A stretch of 64,000 nucleotides of DNA from Hypoxylon rubiginosum (Eukaryota > Ascomycota > Sordariomycetes > Xylariales > Hypoxylaceae): NCBI GenBank assembly GCA_902806565.1, contig CADCXA010000003.1, positions 186,001 to 250,000 of the forward strand, read 5' to 3'. Below are positions 24,124 through 34,922 of the stretch, piece by piece. The notes beneath the pieces are model-generated. The model ran no database searches. It saw nothing but the letters and a program-made list of their open reading frames with translations, and was not told the origin of the DNA. Positions within the stretch are counted from its first letter, which is position 1; every line of letters starts with the position of its first letter. A program made the translations under genes and the position numbers.

Positions 24124-26354
24124 AGTTGACTGGGAAAAGTATACTAAGGGCTACTAAATTGGCTTTGCGCGGTATCGGGCTCGGTCTGGAGTTTAGTTTC
24201 GACGTATCTGAGACACCGACGAAGGCTACACGGTCGAACAGGGGGCGAGACGAGTTTGGAACCGTAGGAACCGTAGGGGTCGCGGGCAACGCTGCTACAC
24301 TCTCGAAAGCTTAGCAGACAAAGGTTTAGGAGGCGTTTAGACTCGTCGAGTCAAGTGGGCCTGGTAGTCCAGGAGCTGGATTTAGTGACTCTGGTGCATC
24401 CTACGCATACTCATGCTCGAAGGGGTAGGTGACAAGATGGGGAAGACTAGGCAGAAAGCTGTAGGCAGAAGAGCAGTGGATAATAGGCAGGCAAAGGAGG
24501 CGATTATGAGGCAGATGCAGAAGAGGCGGAGGCAGAAGCGGATGCAGATACAGATGCAGACAATGGTGATATTTGTTACTGCTATTAGTCTAGGACAGTC
24601 AGCCGGCAACTTGATCGATTGCTCCGGTTAGAGTAATGACGGATGACTAGATTAGGATCAAGGACGGAATAAGGACGGAATGAGGACGGGGTGGTCAAGG
24701 ACGAGACCAGTTTGATTGGACGAGATGGGAGACTTCGACCTTGGAATAGGTATAGCTTTTCTGGTTCGGATTGTGCAGGTGGTGCGTTTGGTGCGTTTGG
24801 TGTGTTTAGTTACGTATGGAGCGATGGAGCGAGCGTTATGGGTGCCTGTTCGTATGGTGGTGGTGGTGGTGGTGGTGGTGGTTCCAGGTGATGCGTTGCT
24901 TTTGGTTGCATGAAGGATTGCGCTTTTGTTTGGCTTCTGATGGCTGACTGTTAGAAATAGCCCTATTCTCTGGGTTAGTAAAGTTACGAGCACCATTATC
25001 CATGCAGCATGTAGGTACCTAAGGTACCTTCCAGCTTACCTCCTTATCAATCTTACTGGTTATTGGCCCCTAAGTTATAGCGGGCGGTAATGATAGGCTA
25101 CCAGTGGCGCGGCGTCTTTAAGCCCATGGGACTTTTCAAGGGTGGATTATCGATAAAAATTCACCCGGTATGACGTTGAACTCCGATCATACACCCCATA
25201 TTATTACAAAGGAGGTGACCCCTAATATTCAACAATGTCTCTCAACGTACAGACGATAACACTCTATACTTAGCAATCGGGATATGTTTGTATATACCTA
25301 CATATGTAATGTATATGAAAATGAAGCATATGATAACGATGATGGTATACCAGTAAGACAAAGTGTTCAACTGTGTGAGAGCATTACCTCATCACATCAG
25401 ATTCACTGATCCCTCACCAAGAGTCACTTGCTCCCAATTAAAAACGACACAAGACCAGAAGATCCCGAGCTGTCAGAATCACATGCCAGATCTGAGAAAT
25501 GATAAGACTGTACCATTATTTACTACCCTGACTAACTCACCACTGTCTCTCTCTTAGAGAACGAAGACGGAGTCTTTTAATTATAGGATGGCGATTTAAT
25601 AACCTTGGTAGATCTAATATAAATACAAAAATATTCTCAACAGCTCTAGATGATATTTATAAGTCATTTTAGATATAAGTTTTAGCTTCCAATAACCAAC
25701 CATACTACAGGAGGTAGATTGAATACAGAGTCGAAATTTTACTTACTGCGTTTCTAGATTTAATCAAGAAAAAGAAATCATTGGAAAACAAATACCAAAC
25801 AGTAGCATATAGTACTTGGACAAGAATTCAACGTGGCATGCGAACATTGTACCAAGAGTAAATGTTAGTAAACCCAAGTGCTCTCACATTTCGGCCTTCT
25901 CGGTACGTGTATCAAACATATTGCGCTTTATAGTACCTACATGTAGGTATTTCATCAAGCAAACATCCACAATTAACCGGTGATGCTGCTTAACGGGGAA
26001 ATATTGTCGCGTCGAAATATCTTCCCAGTATTCATTGCAATGCATTGAAACTTGGGATCGCCGAGGACACCTATCCGAATTTGACGCATCTTCGGCAAGT
26101 TGCCATTTAACCCTTGGCCATCACGCGTTAGGATCTAGGCAACCCATCGAAATTGGGTGAATTGGATGAATTGGGTGAAATGCATTTTTGTATTCAGCTG
26201 AACTCCCTTTCGTAGAATCCGATCATGCCATGCGATGCTCGAGAAAGCCGAAGCCTACCTACCAATGTGTAGGCCCTTGAGTTACAACCGTCCCAATCGT
26301 CAGGTATCCGTTCCCTTGTTCCGTAAATAGAAACCATCGCGCCGGTGCAACCAT
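24124..26354. other. 2.2-kb intergenic region upstream of ATG26
   Basis: This lies between the ATG26 start and the RPL28 stop. The ATG26-proximal 24400-24900 is purine-rich on the + strand with CAGATGCAGA-like repeats (24510-24562) and a GGT tract, i.e. pyrimidine-rich in ATG26 sense, as expected of a leader. GTAGGTACCTAAGGTACCTT lies at 25011-25030. The stretch 25250-26200 is AT-rich with no gene visible. Confidence 0.5.
24855..24882. repeat. (GGT)n microsatellite
   Basis: About nine tandem GGT units (ACC on the ATG26 sense strand), about 740 bp upstream of the ATG26 start codon. It is non-coding simple sequence. Confidence 0.85.
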
Positions 26355-27260
26355 TTACGCGACCAGCTCGACAACACCGCCAGCCTCCGTAATCTTCTTC
26401 TCCGCCAACTTGCTGACCCACCGCGCTCGGACGACTAGGGGGACTTCGGGCATTCTGCCCTTGCCAAGTACTTTGGAGTAGCCGAGGGGTAGGAGGTCGA
26501 TGACGGGGACGGTGTCCTTCTTCTCTCCGGACAGGTAAGCCTCGCGGGTCTCGGCGGGGACAAGAGCCCACAGCTATTTAATATCAGGTTAGTAAGTTGA
26601 TTCGAGATGCGCCTGATACTCTTCTAATCCAAGCTCGGATCTAGGCGTCGTAGTTCATGCTGCTCGGAGCCTCGCTAGAATAGAAGGTAGGGGAAGATAA
26701 TAGAAAAATCTCACCTTGTCGAGGTTGATGATGGGCTTCCAGAAGTGGTTTTGTTGCTTGTGGAAGTATCGCATACCAACCTTACCGAAGTAACCAGGAT
26801 GGTACTTGTCGATGTTCGTTCGGTGGTGGTGCTGACCACCGGCCATACCACGACCACCGGGATGCTTGCGGTGCTTGCCGACACGACCGTGACCGGCCGA
26901 GACGTGACCACGGCTATTCAGATTGTTAGCATCATTTTCCGCTCCAAGCGCACATGGAATATTCAAATAATCAATCGTCGCTCGATTCGTCGCGCCGCAT
27001 GCCGTCGATATCGCATCTACCCCATCTTCGTCTAGTAAATTGCAGCATTGTCGTACAATTCGTCTTCGCCATTTCTTCATATTGTTCCCAGTTGCTGATC
27101 TAGGAATCCCTTCCCTTCCCAATTACTAGACTCGTATTTTCCGCAAACAGTGGCATGGCATGGCAAAACGCGGCGCGACGGCGGTAGAGCGACGACGATT
27201 GAATAAAATGAATTCGGTAGGAACATACTGCTTTCTGGTCTTGGTGAATCTGGTAGGCAT
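26355..27260 (-). CDS. RPL28: 60S ribosomal protein L28/L27a (uL15)
   Basis: Three exons on the minus strand, 27260-27229, 26913-26715 and 26573-26355, encode 149 residues, the same length as yeast Rpl28. The protein reads [20 protein letters not shown], then [20 protein letters not shown] (the Gly/His-rich rRNA-binding loop), [20 protein letters not shown], and ends [20 protein letters not shown] plus LVA. It is a structural protein of the large subunit, near the peptidyl-transferase/tRNA side; in yeast this gene is the classic cycloheximide-resistance locus cyh2. The first exon is only 32 nt, so the first intron (315 nt) splits codon 11, typical of ribosomal protein genes. It is divergent from CHL1. 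Confidence 0.97.
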
Positions 27261-28012
27261 TTTGGCGGATGAGAGGCTTGTTGTGATGTGTTGAGTTTTG
27301 CCTACTCGAAGGGAAAGTTGCGGTTTTGAATGTGGCTATTGAATTTTGTGAAATTCCTTTCGTTTAATTTTTGGGTAGGGTTTGGTGCTGTGGAGCCACG
27401 GTGGAGGGAAGAGCCACGAATCAAAAGCCACACACTGCGGAGTCCACTAACTTCATTAGCCACACTGCGGTTTTAGCACCATCCACCGCACAAACTGACA
27501 GACTGACAAGCCACATGAGCCACATTAGTCCACTCTTCAATTCATTCAACAATTTTCTAAGCCAGACACAGACAATACCATCCTCACTGGCAACGCGTCT
27601 GTAAGGAGGTAAAAATACAAAGTTGCACATCACATCTATTGAATGCCTTCAATATCCCATGTACTCGAACTGTTTGCTCAACCCGAGTAAAAAGATTAAT
27701 ACCCTGCTGCTAGTAATGCCCATGGCTTCCAACTCAAGTGTGCGAGAGTTGTGCAGGGGCCAAGATTGTGGGCTTTGTACAAGCAGTTTATGACTCTGTA
27801 CTCATGTTCTAGTCGCCAGGGAGACGTAACTACAAGCCTTGTCGGACACTTCACCGTCCGACATAGTCCCCATACCCCTCGAGGGAATTAGTCCTGCATG
27901 TTGTGAATTTACACATATCCTGCCTTACATATGCCTACCTAGGTACACATAAGATACGCAAGCTCTTCCGAAGTCCCTCATAATAACAAGGCCTAAATAA
28001 TCAATCACGAAC
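27261..28012. promoter_or_regulatory. bidirectional promoter, RPL28 / CHL1
   Basis: A 752-bp divergent promoter. On the RPL28 sense strand it contains ACCCTACCC (27381..27373), matching the HomolE box of ribosomal protein promoters, overlapping a telobox-like TAGGGTTT (27376-27383). Six AGCCAC hexamers, all in the same orientation on the + strand, start at 27394, 27412, 27426, 27458, 27509 and 27518. A perfect ACGCGT (MCB-type) lies at 27593-27598, and TACCTAGGTA at 27936-27945 close to CHL1. Assignment of each element to either gene is inference. Confidence 0.55.
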
Positions 28013-30809
28013 ATGGATGAGGTGACGGAAGGTGTTGAGAAGATCGACTTCCATCACCCATACACGCCATATGACGTACAGGAAGAATTTATGAATGCCG
28101 CATACAATGTACTTGAACGAGGCGATGGGCAGATTGGTATTCTCGAAAGCCCAACTGGTACTGTAAGTAGTGGTTATCTCCAGAACTGTGTACTCATATG
28201 CTGACTCCCTCAGGGAAAATCACTCTCTCTAATATGCGCAGCTCTCACATGGTTACGCAATCACAAGAGATCAAGATTTGAGAACTCGGTTACTGAGGCA
28301 GCTAAAGAATTCAAAGATGAACCTGATTGGATTGTGAACCAAATGCTGAAGAGAAAACGAGAAGAGATATTGAAGCAGTGGGAAGAAAGAGAAGCTCGCC
28401 TGAAGAAGATACGGGCGAAGGAGAAGTTGATGGAAGAGAGGGGAGCCAAGCGAAGAAGACTGGAGGATAGTAACACCAGAAAGCACGACAAAGCCGTCAA
28501 TGATGAAGATGAATGGTTACTAGACCAGGATGATGATACATCTCAGGGCGATGACAATACGTCGGGCTTTAGTAAGGAGACGAGAGACCTCATGGGCAAG
28601 CTCGGTCTCGGGACACTTCACGCAAAGGAGGAGGTGGAGGAAGACATGAGCAAAGACGAGGTTAAGGTGCGCCGGGTTGTTTCTCCCTTTGGTCAACCAC
28701 TTCCCAAGCTGACCCTCTATAGATATATTACACTTCGAGAACGCATTCCCAGTTAACGCAGTTCATTTCAGAACTACGCCGACCAACGTTTCCCTCATCT
28801 CTTCCCGATTCTCTACTTAATGAAGACCCTAGTACGGACTCCGAAGGCATTAGGCATCTTCCATTATCATCCCGCCAGCGATTATGCATCAATCCGTCCG
28901 TCTCACGACTGGGCTCTCTGCCCGCGATCAATGATCGATGTACTGAGCTTCAGCAGCCAAAAACAAAAGACAAGTGTCAGTTCGTACCAAACGCGGACAA
29001 CTTAGGTCTGACGCACCAGTTCCGGGATAACGCTTTGGCTACTCTCCCAGATATTGAAGATCTCCTCGAACTTGGCAAGAAGCTCCAAGTCTGTCCGTAT
29101 TATGCGTCGAGGACTGCAGTGCCTGGTGCGGAGATAATTACACTTCCGTACCCCCTACTTTTACAAAAGACAGCCAGAGATGCCCTCGGCATTGAGCTCG
29201 AGGGCAATGTGGTTATCATCGACGAAGCTCACAACATTATGGACGCGGTAGCGAATGTCTACGCCTCAGCGGTTAGCCTCAACGAGTTGAGGCGCGCCAG
29301 ACAGATGCTTGGCGTATACGTCAAGAAGTTTGGAAAGAAACTTAAGGGAGAGAATCGAGTCATGGTCGCTCAAGTCGCGAGAGTGGTAGATGGACTTAAA
29401 GAATGGCTAGAAAATGCATCGGGACTTAAGGTAAGATCAATAACATACTTGCCACTACGAGACAATACTTACGTAGATACTCTTAGAGCGAGCAAGGGAT
29501 TGTTGATCCCAATATGCTTCTTCGGTCCAAGAGCATCGACCAGATCAACATGTACAAGCTCATTCAGTACATACAAGATTCTAAATTGGCGTATAAGATC
29601 GAAGGCTACGTTGCGCAAGCTGAATCCCAGGCCAGTGACGATGGCGCGGCTACTTTCCGGTCAACACCAGTCCTTCACACTCTCCTTTCCTTCCTGGTCT
29701 CCTTAAACAACTTGAGCTCCGAAGGCCGTATCTTTTACACAAAGGTATCACAAGACGATATCAAACTCTCTTATCTTCTCTTGTCACCTACACACGCATT
29801 CTCCTCCGTTGCATCCAGTGCAAGAGCAGTAATCCTCGCTGGCGGCACCATGTCGCCATTCGAGGACTACATGGCGCATCTCTTCCCCAGCCTTCCCGAA
29901 AATAAAATCACGACTGTTAGCTGTGGCCATGTCATCCCATCCTCTAATCTCTGCGTCTGGACACTATCTTCTCCAGGGCCTAAGGCTGTAGAGTTCGAGT
30001 TTAGCTTTCAGAAACGCAGCGACAAGTCGATGATAAGTCAGCTAGGGTTAGCCATACTCAACATTTGCACCGCCGTCCCTGACGGTGTAGTCGTTTTCTT
30101 TCCCAGTTACGGATATCTCGACGAGGTGGTAGCGGTTTGGGGCGAAGCTAGTACCGGTCAGCCCAAATCACAGGCGTTGTGGGATAGACTCCAAGCCAAG
30201 AAGGCCGTTTTTCGCGAGACCAAGGGCGGATCAAGCGACGAGGTCCTCGAACAATATACCGAGGCAATCCTTGGCAGCGACAAGGGGACGACTAACAAGC
30301 TCGACTCAGCCTCGAGAAGAAATGGTGCCTTACTTCTAAGTGTCGTCGGCGGAAAAATGAGCGAGGGAATCAACTTCTCGGACCGCCTCGGGCGCTGCGT
30401 TGTCGTTGTCGGACTGCCCTACCCAAACATCAACTCACCGGACTGGAAGGCACGCATCGAGTATATCGAATCGACGACCCTCGAGCGGCTGAAGACTTCC
30501 AGCCCGTCCATGCCAAAAGCCGAAACCGTGGCGGCGGCAAAGCAGGCATCGCGTGACTTTTACGAGAACGCCTGCATGCGCGCCGTCAACCAGAGCATCG
30601 GTCGGGCGATCCGACACCGGAACGACTACGCCGCCATCGTGCTAGTCGATCGACGGTTTGGGACAGAGCGGATCAGGCAGAAGCTGCCGGGCTGGATTCG
30701 CGGGGGCTTAGCTGAGGGGAGCCAGAATCAGGGCTTAGGACAGATGATGGGGAAGCTCAGCGGCTTCTTCAGGGGTAAGAAAACCTCCGCGGCTGCCCAA
30801 CTATCCTAG
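28013..30809 (+). CDS. CHL1: ATP-dependent DNA helicase Chl1 (DDX11/FANCJ-like, Fe-S helicase)
   Basis: Four exons, 28013-28162, 28214-28666, 28723-29430 and 29487-30809, encode about 877 residues, close to yeast Chl1. Superfamily 2 XPD-type motifs are in order: Q-motif region [11 protein letters not shown], Walker A SPTGTGKS (46-53, split by intron 1), motif Ia [10 protein letters not shown], four cysteines at about 256, 274, 286 and 325 for the 4Fe-4S cluster, DEAH box IIDEAHN (D368-H371), [13 protein letters not shown], and motif [17 protein letters not shown] basic/acidic insert (residues about 80-190) follows motif I, as in Chl1. The helicase acts in the nucleus with the replisome and Eco1 to establish sister-chromatid cohesion. 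A perfect MCB-type ACGCGT lies 415 bp upstream. Confidence 0.95.
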
Positions 30810-32622
30810 ATGAGGAGATATGTTCATTTTTTAAAGGTCATGGGGAGCTTGTCGGATCATACCACTTATGCATAACTAAACGAGGACACCACACAATCAC
30901 ATGCTTAGCGCCGTTTGTTAAGAGGCTCGGAAGCCAAGAGGCTTAAGCGTACCTCCCGAATTATGGAGAATTCTAGATATTCTACTGCTGGAAACCTGAA
31001 CTGTACTCTGCAATACTTCTAAAGCACATGGTAAAGGTGTGCATATCTGACCCCCAGATGTCACTACCAATGAACTAATCTACCCGGATACCAGCATACA
31101 CCCCGAGTTCCCTAGATCTTGTCTACGAGATCATATTTCGGAGTACGTGATTAACACGTGGACGTGGAAACGTGCATGGACCTATGCTGTACGGCGTCGA
31201 TTAGTGGGTTACCCTCGACGTGTAAGTCCACCCCTACGAACGGGGAGGCTATTTCATGCAACCCTACGGATCAGCCGCAGCTAGCCTATACATCTCAGCC
31301 CGTAGATCCTTAAATCCTGATTTTTTTTTTAAGCGAGAAGGCTGAATCTAGGCCGAATCTAGAAGGATTCATGTAAGCGCTTAGTATAGGCACTGAAATA
31401 GCTACGATTCTTGTGGCTGTAACCGGGCTGCCGGGGCGGTCAGTTAATATCCGGACTACCCCCGTTCTGTTATCCGGGCCTACGCCGTCGCTTGCTCTTA
31501 TAGATATAACCTATACCATACGACCTCGGTAATGGATTAATATAAACTGGTGTATTGAAACTTGGTTTGCCGCCTTTTTTCGTTCCTGGCGTCGTGATAT
31601 CGCGTTACTAGCCGCCTCCGTAGTCTAATGTCTGTAGCCGCTCTTAAGAGCCTACCTACCTTAGGTACCGTTACTGAGTATAAGGAGAAGAAACTATTTT
31701 AAAGCCAGTATAATATTCGTTTCCGTTAGATAACTAGGCTTGAAATCCATCGTATAACGACGTTGTCGCTACTTACCAGGTTTCTACCATGTCCTATTCC
31801 ATGGGATCTCCGACGAAGGGGCCTTTTTCAAAATGCTCAAATTAAACAATTAACTGAATATGACTGCTACAATAACGACTAAATAAAGAGGCAAAGTGCA
31901 ATTAGTAAATTTTATAGGTTAGTAGATATTATGGCCTAGTTCTAAGAGAGGCCGGCCCGGATAACGTAAAAGGGGTAGTCCGGATAGCAAACGCTTATGA
32001 TCCTAACTGCCATCATGGGAGTCTGATGGGATTCATTTCCAACTTGCATTTTATACAGAAAGCAGAAATAGAAATCATCTGCGATATCATCTGCGGGACG
32101 ACAAGTACGATGCTCGAAAATCTGGGCCAATATCAGCTTTTCTCCCGCTCATGCTATACCTACCTGGGTAGGTACCTAGTCATCGGAGATTTCTAAGATC
32201 ACCCAAGTTCCCGGTCAGTTTCTTATTACTTGCAGCGAGGGGCTGACATTTTTGCCCTTCTCACGACCAAAGGATTGCCAGGAAGGAGTACTGACAGCTT
32301 GCAGAGGAAAGATGTTATCACGGCCGACTGGGACTTTGTGACGGTCTTGGCCGTTCGGTGATTGAGTCTTGATATGGCTTCCGCACCATCAGAGGTACTG
32401 ACTCCCCGCTGGTGGATGGATTACTTACAGATGGATACGGATCTATTCCGCCGTAGCGGCTCAAGGCAGATCGATCTTGATCTATAAAAAGGACCTTGTC
32501 GGACCACAACTCGTCCCTTGCTTCAACACAGACCCGTCTTCATCGCCCTCACTACCTACTTACCTCCTTCGTGCCCGCCTACCTCCATCCTACCTGCCTA
32601 CCTACCTCGCAAGATATCCAAG
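30810..32622. other. 1.8-kb intergenic region, possibly decayed repeat
   Basis: No gene is visible. The part at about 31090-31900 is unusually rich in TA and CTA/TAG trinucleotides, with stops in all frames. This is compatible with an old repeat eroded by C-to-T mutation, but I cannot identify a parent element. It contains CCTACCTACCTTAGGTACC at 31651-31669. The 32480-32620 end is the pyrimidine-rich leader of the next gene. Confidence 0.35.
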
Positions 32623-33380
32623 ATGAAGCCTCTCACGTTTCTAGCCGTACTTCTGGCGCCCCTGGGTGCTGTCGCCGCTCCGGCGCCGACGCGCACCACC
32701 TCCTTATACGGCCGCATTCCGCCGACCAAGGCGTTGAGAGCCAGGTCGTGGGTAGTAACACCTCCGCCGTGTGTAGCTATAGACCCGGCACCGAGCGAGG
32801 ATGAGACGGAAGCACGGTTCGATGATTTTGCCGATGCTCTCATCACCCAAAGAAACCTCACCAAAGCGTTCGAGTACATATCCGCTACATATATCGTAAG
32901 CATGTCCTAGCTATCTAAACATGGAAGATTACATACCTTTCCCATCACTTGATATTTGGAGGAGAGGACGGTCTCTTCACCTGATTCCCTGCATGCATGG
33001 GTTGCCCCCTTCACGGAAATAACATAGACTGACGAACCGTATTTATGAATGCAGAACCACGACCCAGCAATCAAAGGGGACGGACCAAATTCGGCTCTCG
33101 ACGGCCTGAGCATATTCTGGAACTTCACGACCCTCACACCCCTACGTCAGACATTCGTAGACGACCAGGGATGGCTGAATTACGAGGCCAGCGGTATGGG
33201 CACCATCGTCGACCGCTTCAGATTCGAGGCCGGCTGCATCGTCGAGCATGTAAGTACATCGTCATCACTTCACCATTCGAGTCTGTCGAGCTGTGTATGT
33301 AGCCCTTTGATATTAGAAGTCGAACGCTGATTGCCATCTGTCATTAGTGGGACGTTGGAGAAGTGTACCCTGCGACGTGA
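32623..33380 (+). CDS. secreted SnoaL/NTF2-like fold protein
   Basis: Three exons, 32623-32895, 33055-33249 and 33348-33380, joined in phase 0, give 166 residues. The start is the ATG at 32623 (MKPLTFLAVLLAPLGAVAAP). Residues 1-19 form a signal peptide. The core has the SnoaL-like/NTF2 pattern: RFDDFADALITQRNLTKAFE, then ATYINHDPAIKGDGPNSALD, and near the end GCIVEHWDVGEVYPAT. The NHDP and EHWDV motifs are typical of fungal SnoaL-like cyclase-fold proteins, and the last exon supplies WDV, which supports the splice model. The fold binds small hydrophobic ligands or catalyses isomerisation/cyclisation; the substrate is unknown. Secretion of a lone member is notable. Thymidylate synthase follows on the same strand. 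Confidence 0.8.
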
Positions 33381-33885
33381 GGTTGGCTAGGTACGGAGTG
33401 GGTATCGGATCCTCTGTTGGTTGGTAGGAGGACCTTTTATTAGAAGGTCCGTTGGTTAGAGGATCCGAAGGCCGCATGTGCCATGTTGGCATGTGCCATG
33501 TGAAGGATGTACGAAGTTGGGCTAGGGATGTAGTCAGCGAATTACGAATTACCTTACCTTATTGAATATACCTCCTTTACTTGATGTACCTCCTCATTGC
33601 ATACCATTCCATGCATTTATTCCTTTACCGTGGTGAGACTTACTTACGTGATTTACCTATGCATATAGATGTCTTGGCAGCAGGGGCTGACCCCACGCTG
33701 CATGTACTCATGTACTCATGTACCCATTAAACAAGACGCGTCTTCTCGTCGCGTTAATATTCGGAATATCTTTTCCAATTCCCCTTTTCTCGCTATTTTG
33801 CATTCAACGTCGCAACCTAGCGATCTCTACTCGACTAATAGCAAAAAGGACAATTCAAAATTATAAAGAATAACACTCTGTCAAA
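33381..33885. promoter_or_regulatory. thymidylate synthase upstream region with MCB-type boxes
   Basis: A 505-bp spacer. It holds a perfect ACGCGT (33736-33741) and TCGCGT (33749-33754, ACGCGA on the other strand), 132-150 bp before the TS ATG. This is the arrangement expected for an MBF-controlled G1-S gene such as yeast CDC21. Further upstream are a nested inverted repeat (33406-33467) and a tandem GCATGTGCCATGT duplication (33474-33501). Confidence 0.55.
33406..33467. repeat. nested inverted repeat (potential hairpin)
   Basis: Outer 10-bp arms CGGATCCTCT (33406-33415) and AGAGGATCCG (33458-33467) enclose inner 7-bp arms GGACCTT (33430-33436) and AAGGTCC (33444-33450), with a 7-nt loop. 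GTTGGTT occurs as a direct repeat next to both arms. It lies just 3' of the SnoaL-like gene, so it could act in 3'-end formation or be a short palindromic mobile remnant. No coding potential. Confidence 0.7.
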
Positions 33886-34922
33886 ATGGGATCCCTACCG
33901 AGACACGAGGAATACCAATACCTCGACCTCGTGCAAGAGATTTTAGACCACGGCGAGCGTCGACCAGACCGGTAAGGAGAAATACTGTATTACATATAGA
34001 GTGCAGAGAGTCAGTCTAACACACCACATATAGAACAGGCACGGGTACTTATTCCATATTTGCACCGCGACCGCTAAAGTTCAGCCTCAACGACAACGGC
34101 AAGCCGATCCTGCCCCTCCTGACCACCAAGCGCGTCTTCCTCCGCGCCGTGATCGCCGAGCTGCTCTGGTTCATCGCGGGCGACACGCACTCGGCCACCC
34201 TCAGCAGGCAGGACGTCCGGATCTGGGACGGCAACGGGTCGCGCGAGTTCCTCGACGGCCTGGGCTTCACGGACCGCGAGGTCGGCGACCTGGGCCCCGT
34301 GTACGGCTTCCAGTGGCGCCACTTCGGCGCCGAGTACAAGGGGGCGGACGCGGACTACGCCGGCCAGGGCGTCGACCAGCTCGCCGAGGTCGTGCGCAAG
34401 CTGAGGACGAACCCGTACGACCGCCGCATCATCCTGTCCGCCTGGAACCCGGCCGACCTGGAGAAGATGGTGCTGCCGCCGTGCCACATGTTCGCGCAGT
34501 TCTACGTCTCGTTCCCGAGGCGGAGGGACGAGGCGGAGGGGAACAGCGGCGAGGACAAGGGGGAGAAAGAGAAGGATGAAGAGAAACCAAAAGGCCACCT
34601 CCACTGCCAGCTCTACCAGCGGTCCTGCGACATGGGCCTGGGCGTCCCCTTCAACATCGCGAGCTACGCGCTGCTGACGCACATGCTGGCCCACGTCTGC
34701 GGCCTGGTCCCCGGCAGCCTGACGCACGTCATGGGTGACTCCCACGTCTACGTCGACCACGTCGACGCCCTCCGCGCGCAGCTGCAGCGGGAGCCGCGGC
34801 CGTTCCCGGAGCTGCAGCTGGCGCCCGAGAGGAGCGGCTCCATCGACGGCTGGGAGGTGGAAGATATCCGGGTCCTGAAGTATGACGCTCACAAGTCGAT
34901 CGCTATGAAGATGTCGGTTTAG
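33886..34922 (+). CDS. CDC21: thymidylate synthase
   Basis: Two exons, 33886-33971 and 34034-34922, separated by a 62-nt intron, give 324 residues. It begins [20 protein letters not shown]. The second exon opens with [19 protein letters not shown] (conserved R-T-G-T) and contains [16 protein letters not shown], the nucleophile in [13 protein letters not shown] (about C179), and [20 protein letters not shown], in which the arginine contacts the dUMP phosphate. It also has [16 protein letters not shown]. The enzyme makes dTMP from dUMP using methylene-THF and is the de novo source of thymidylate for replication. A highly charged insert of about 27 residues ([20 protein letters not shown] and neighbours) splits the segment after FYVSF. 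The second exon is extremely GC-rich, so a long antisense frame there is an artefact. Confidence 0.97.

Noticed and set aside
26914..27228. Possible box C/D snoRNA in the first RPL28 intron
   Set aside because: TGATG and CTGA words occur only near the 3' end next to the branch site GCTAAC, too close together and without terminal stem pairing.
34074..34892. 272-codon open frame on the minus strand
   Set aside because: It lies exactly antisense to thymidylate synthase exon 2; high GC at third positions removes stops on the opposite strand. It is low-complexity (Val/Ala/Arg/Leu) with no domain.
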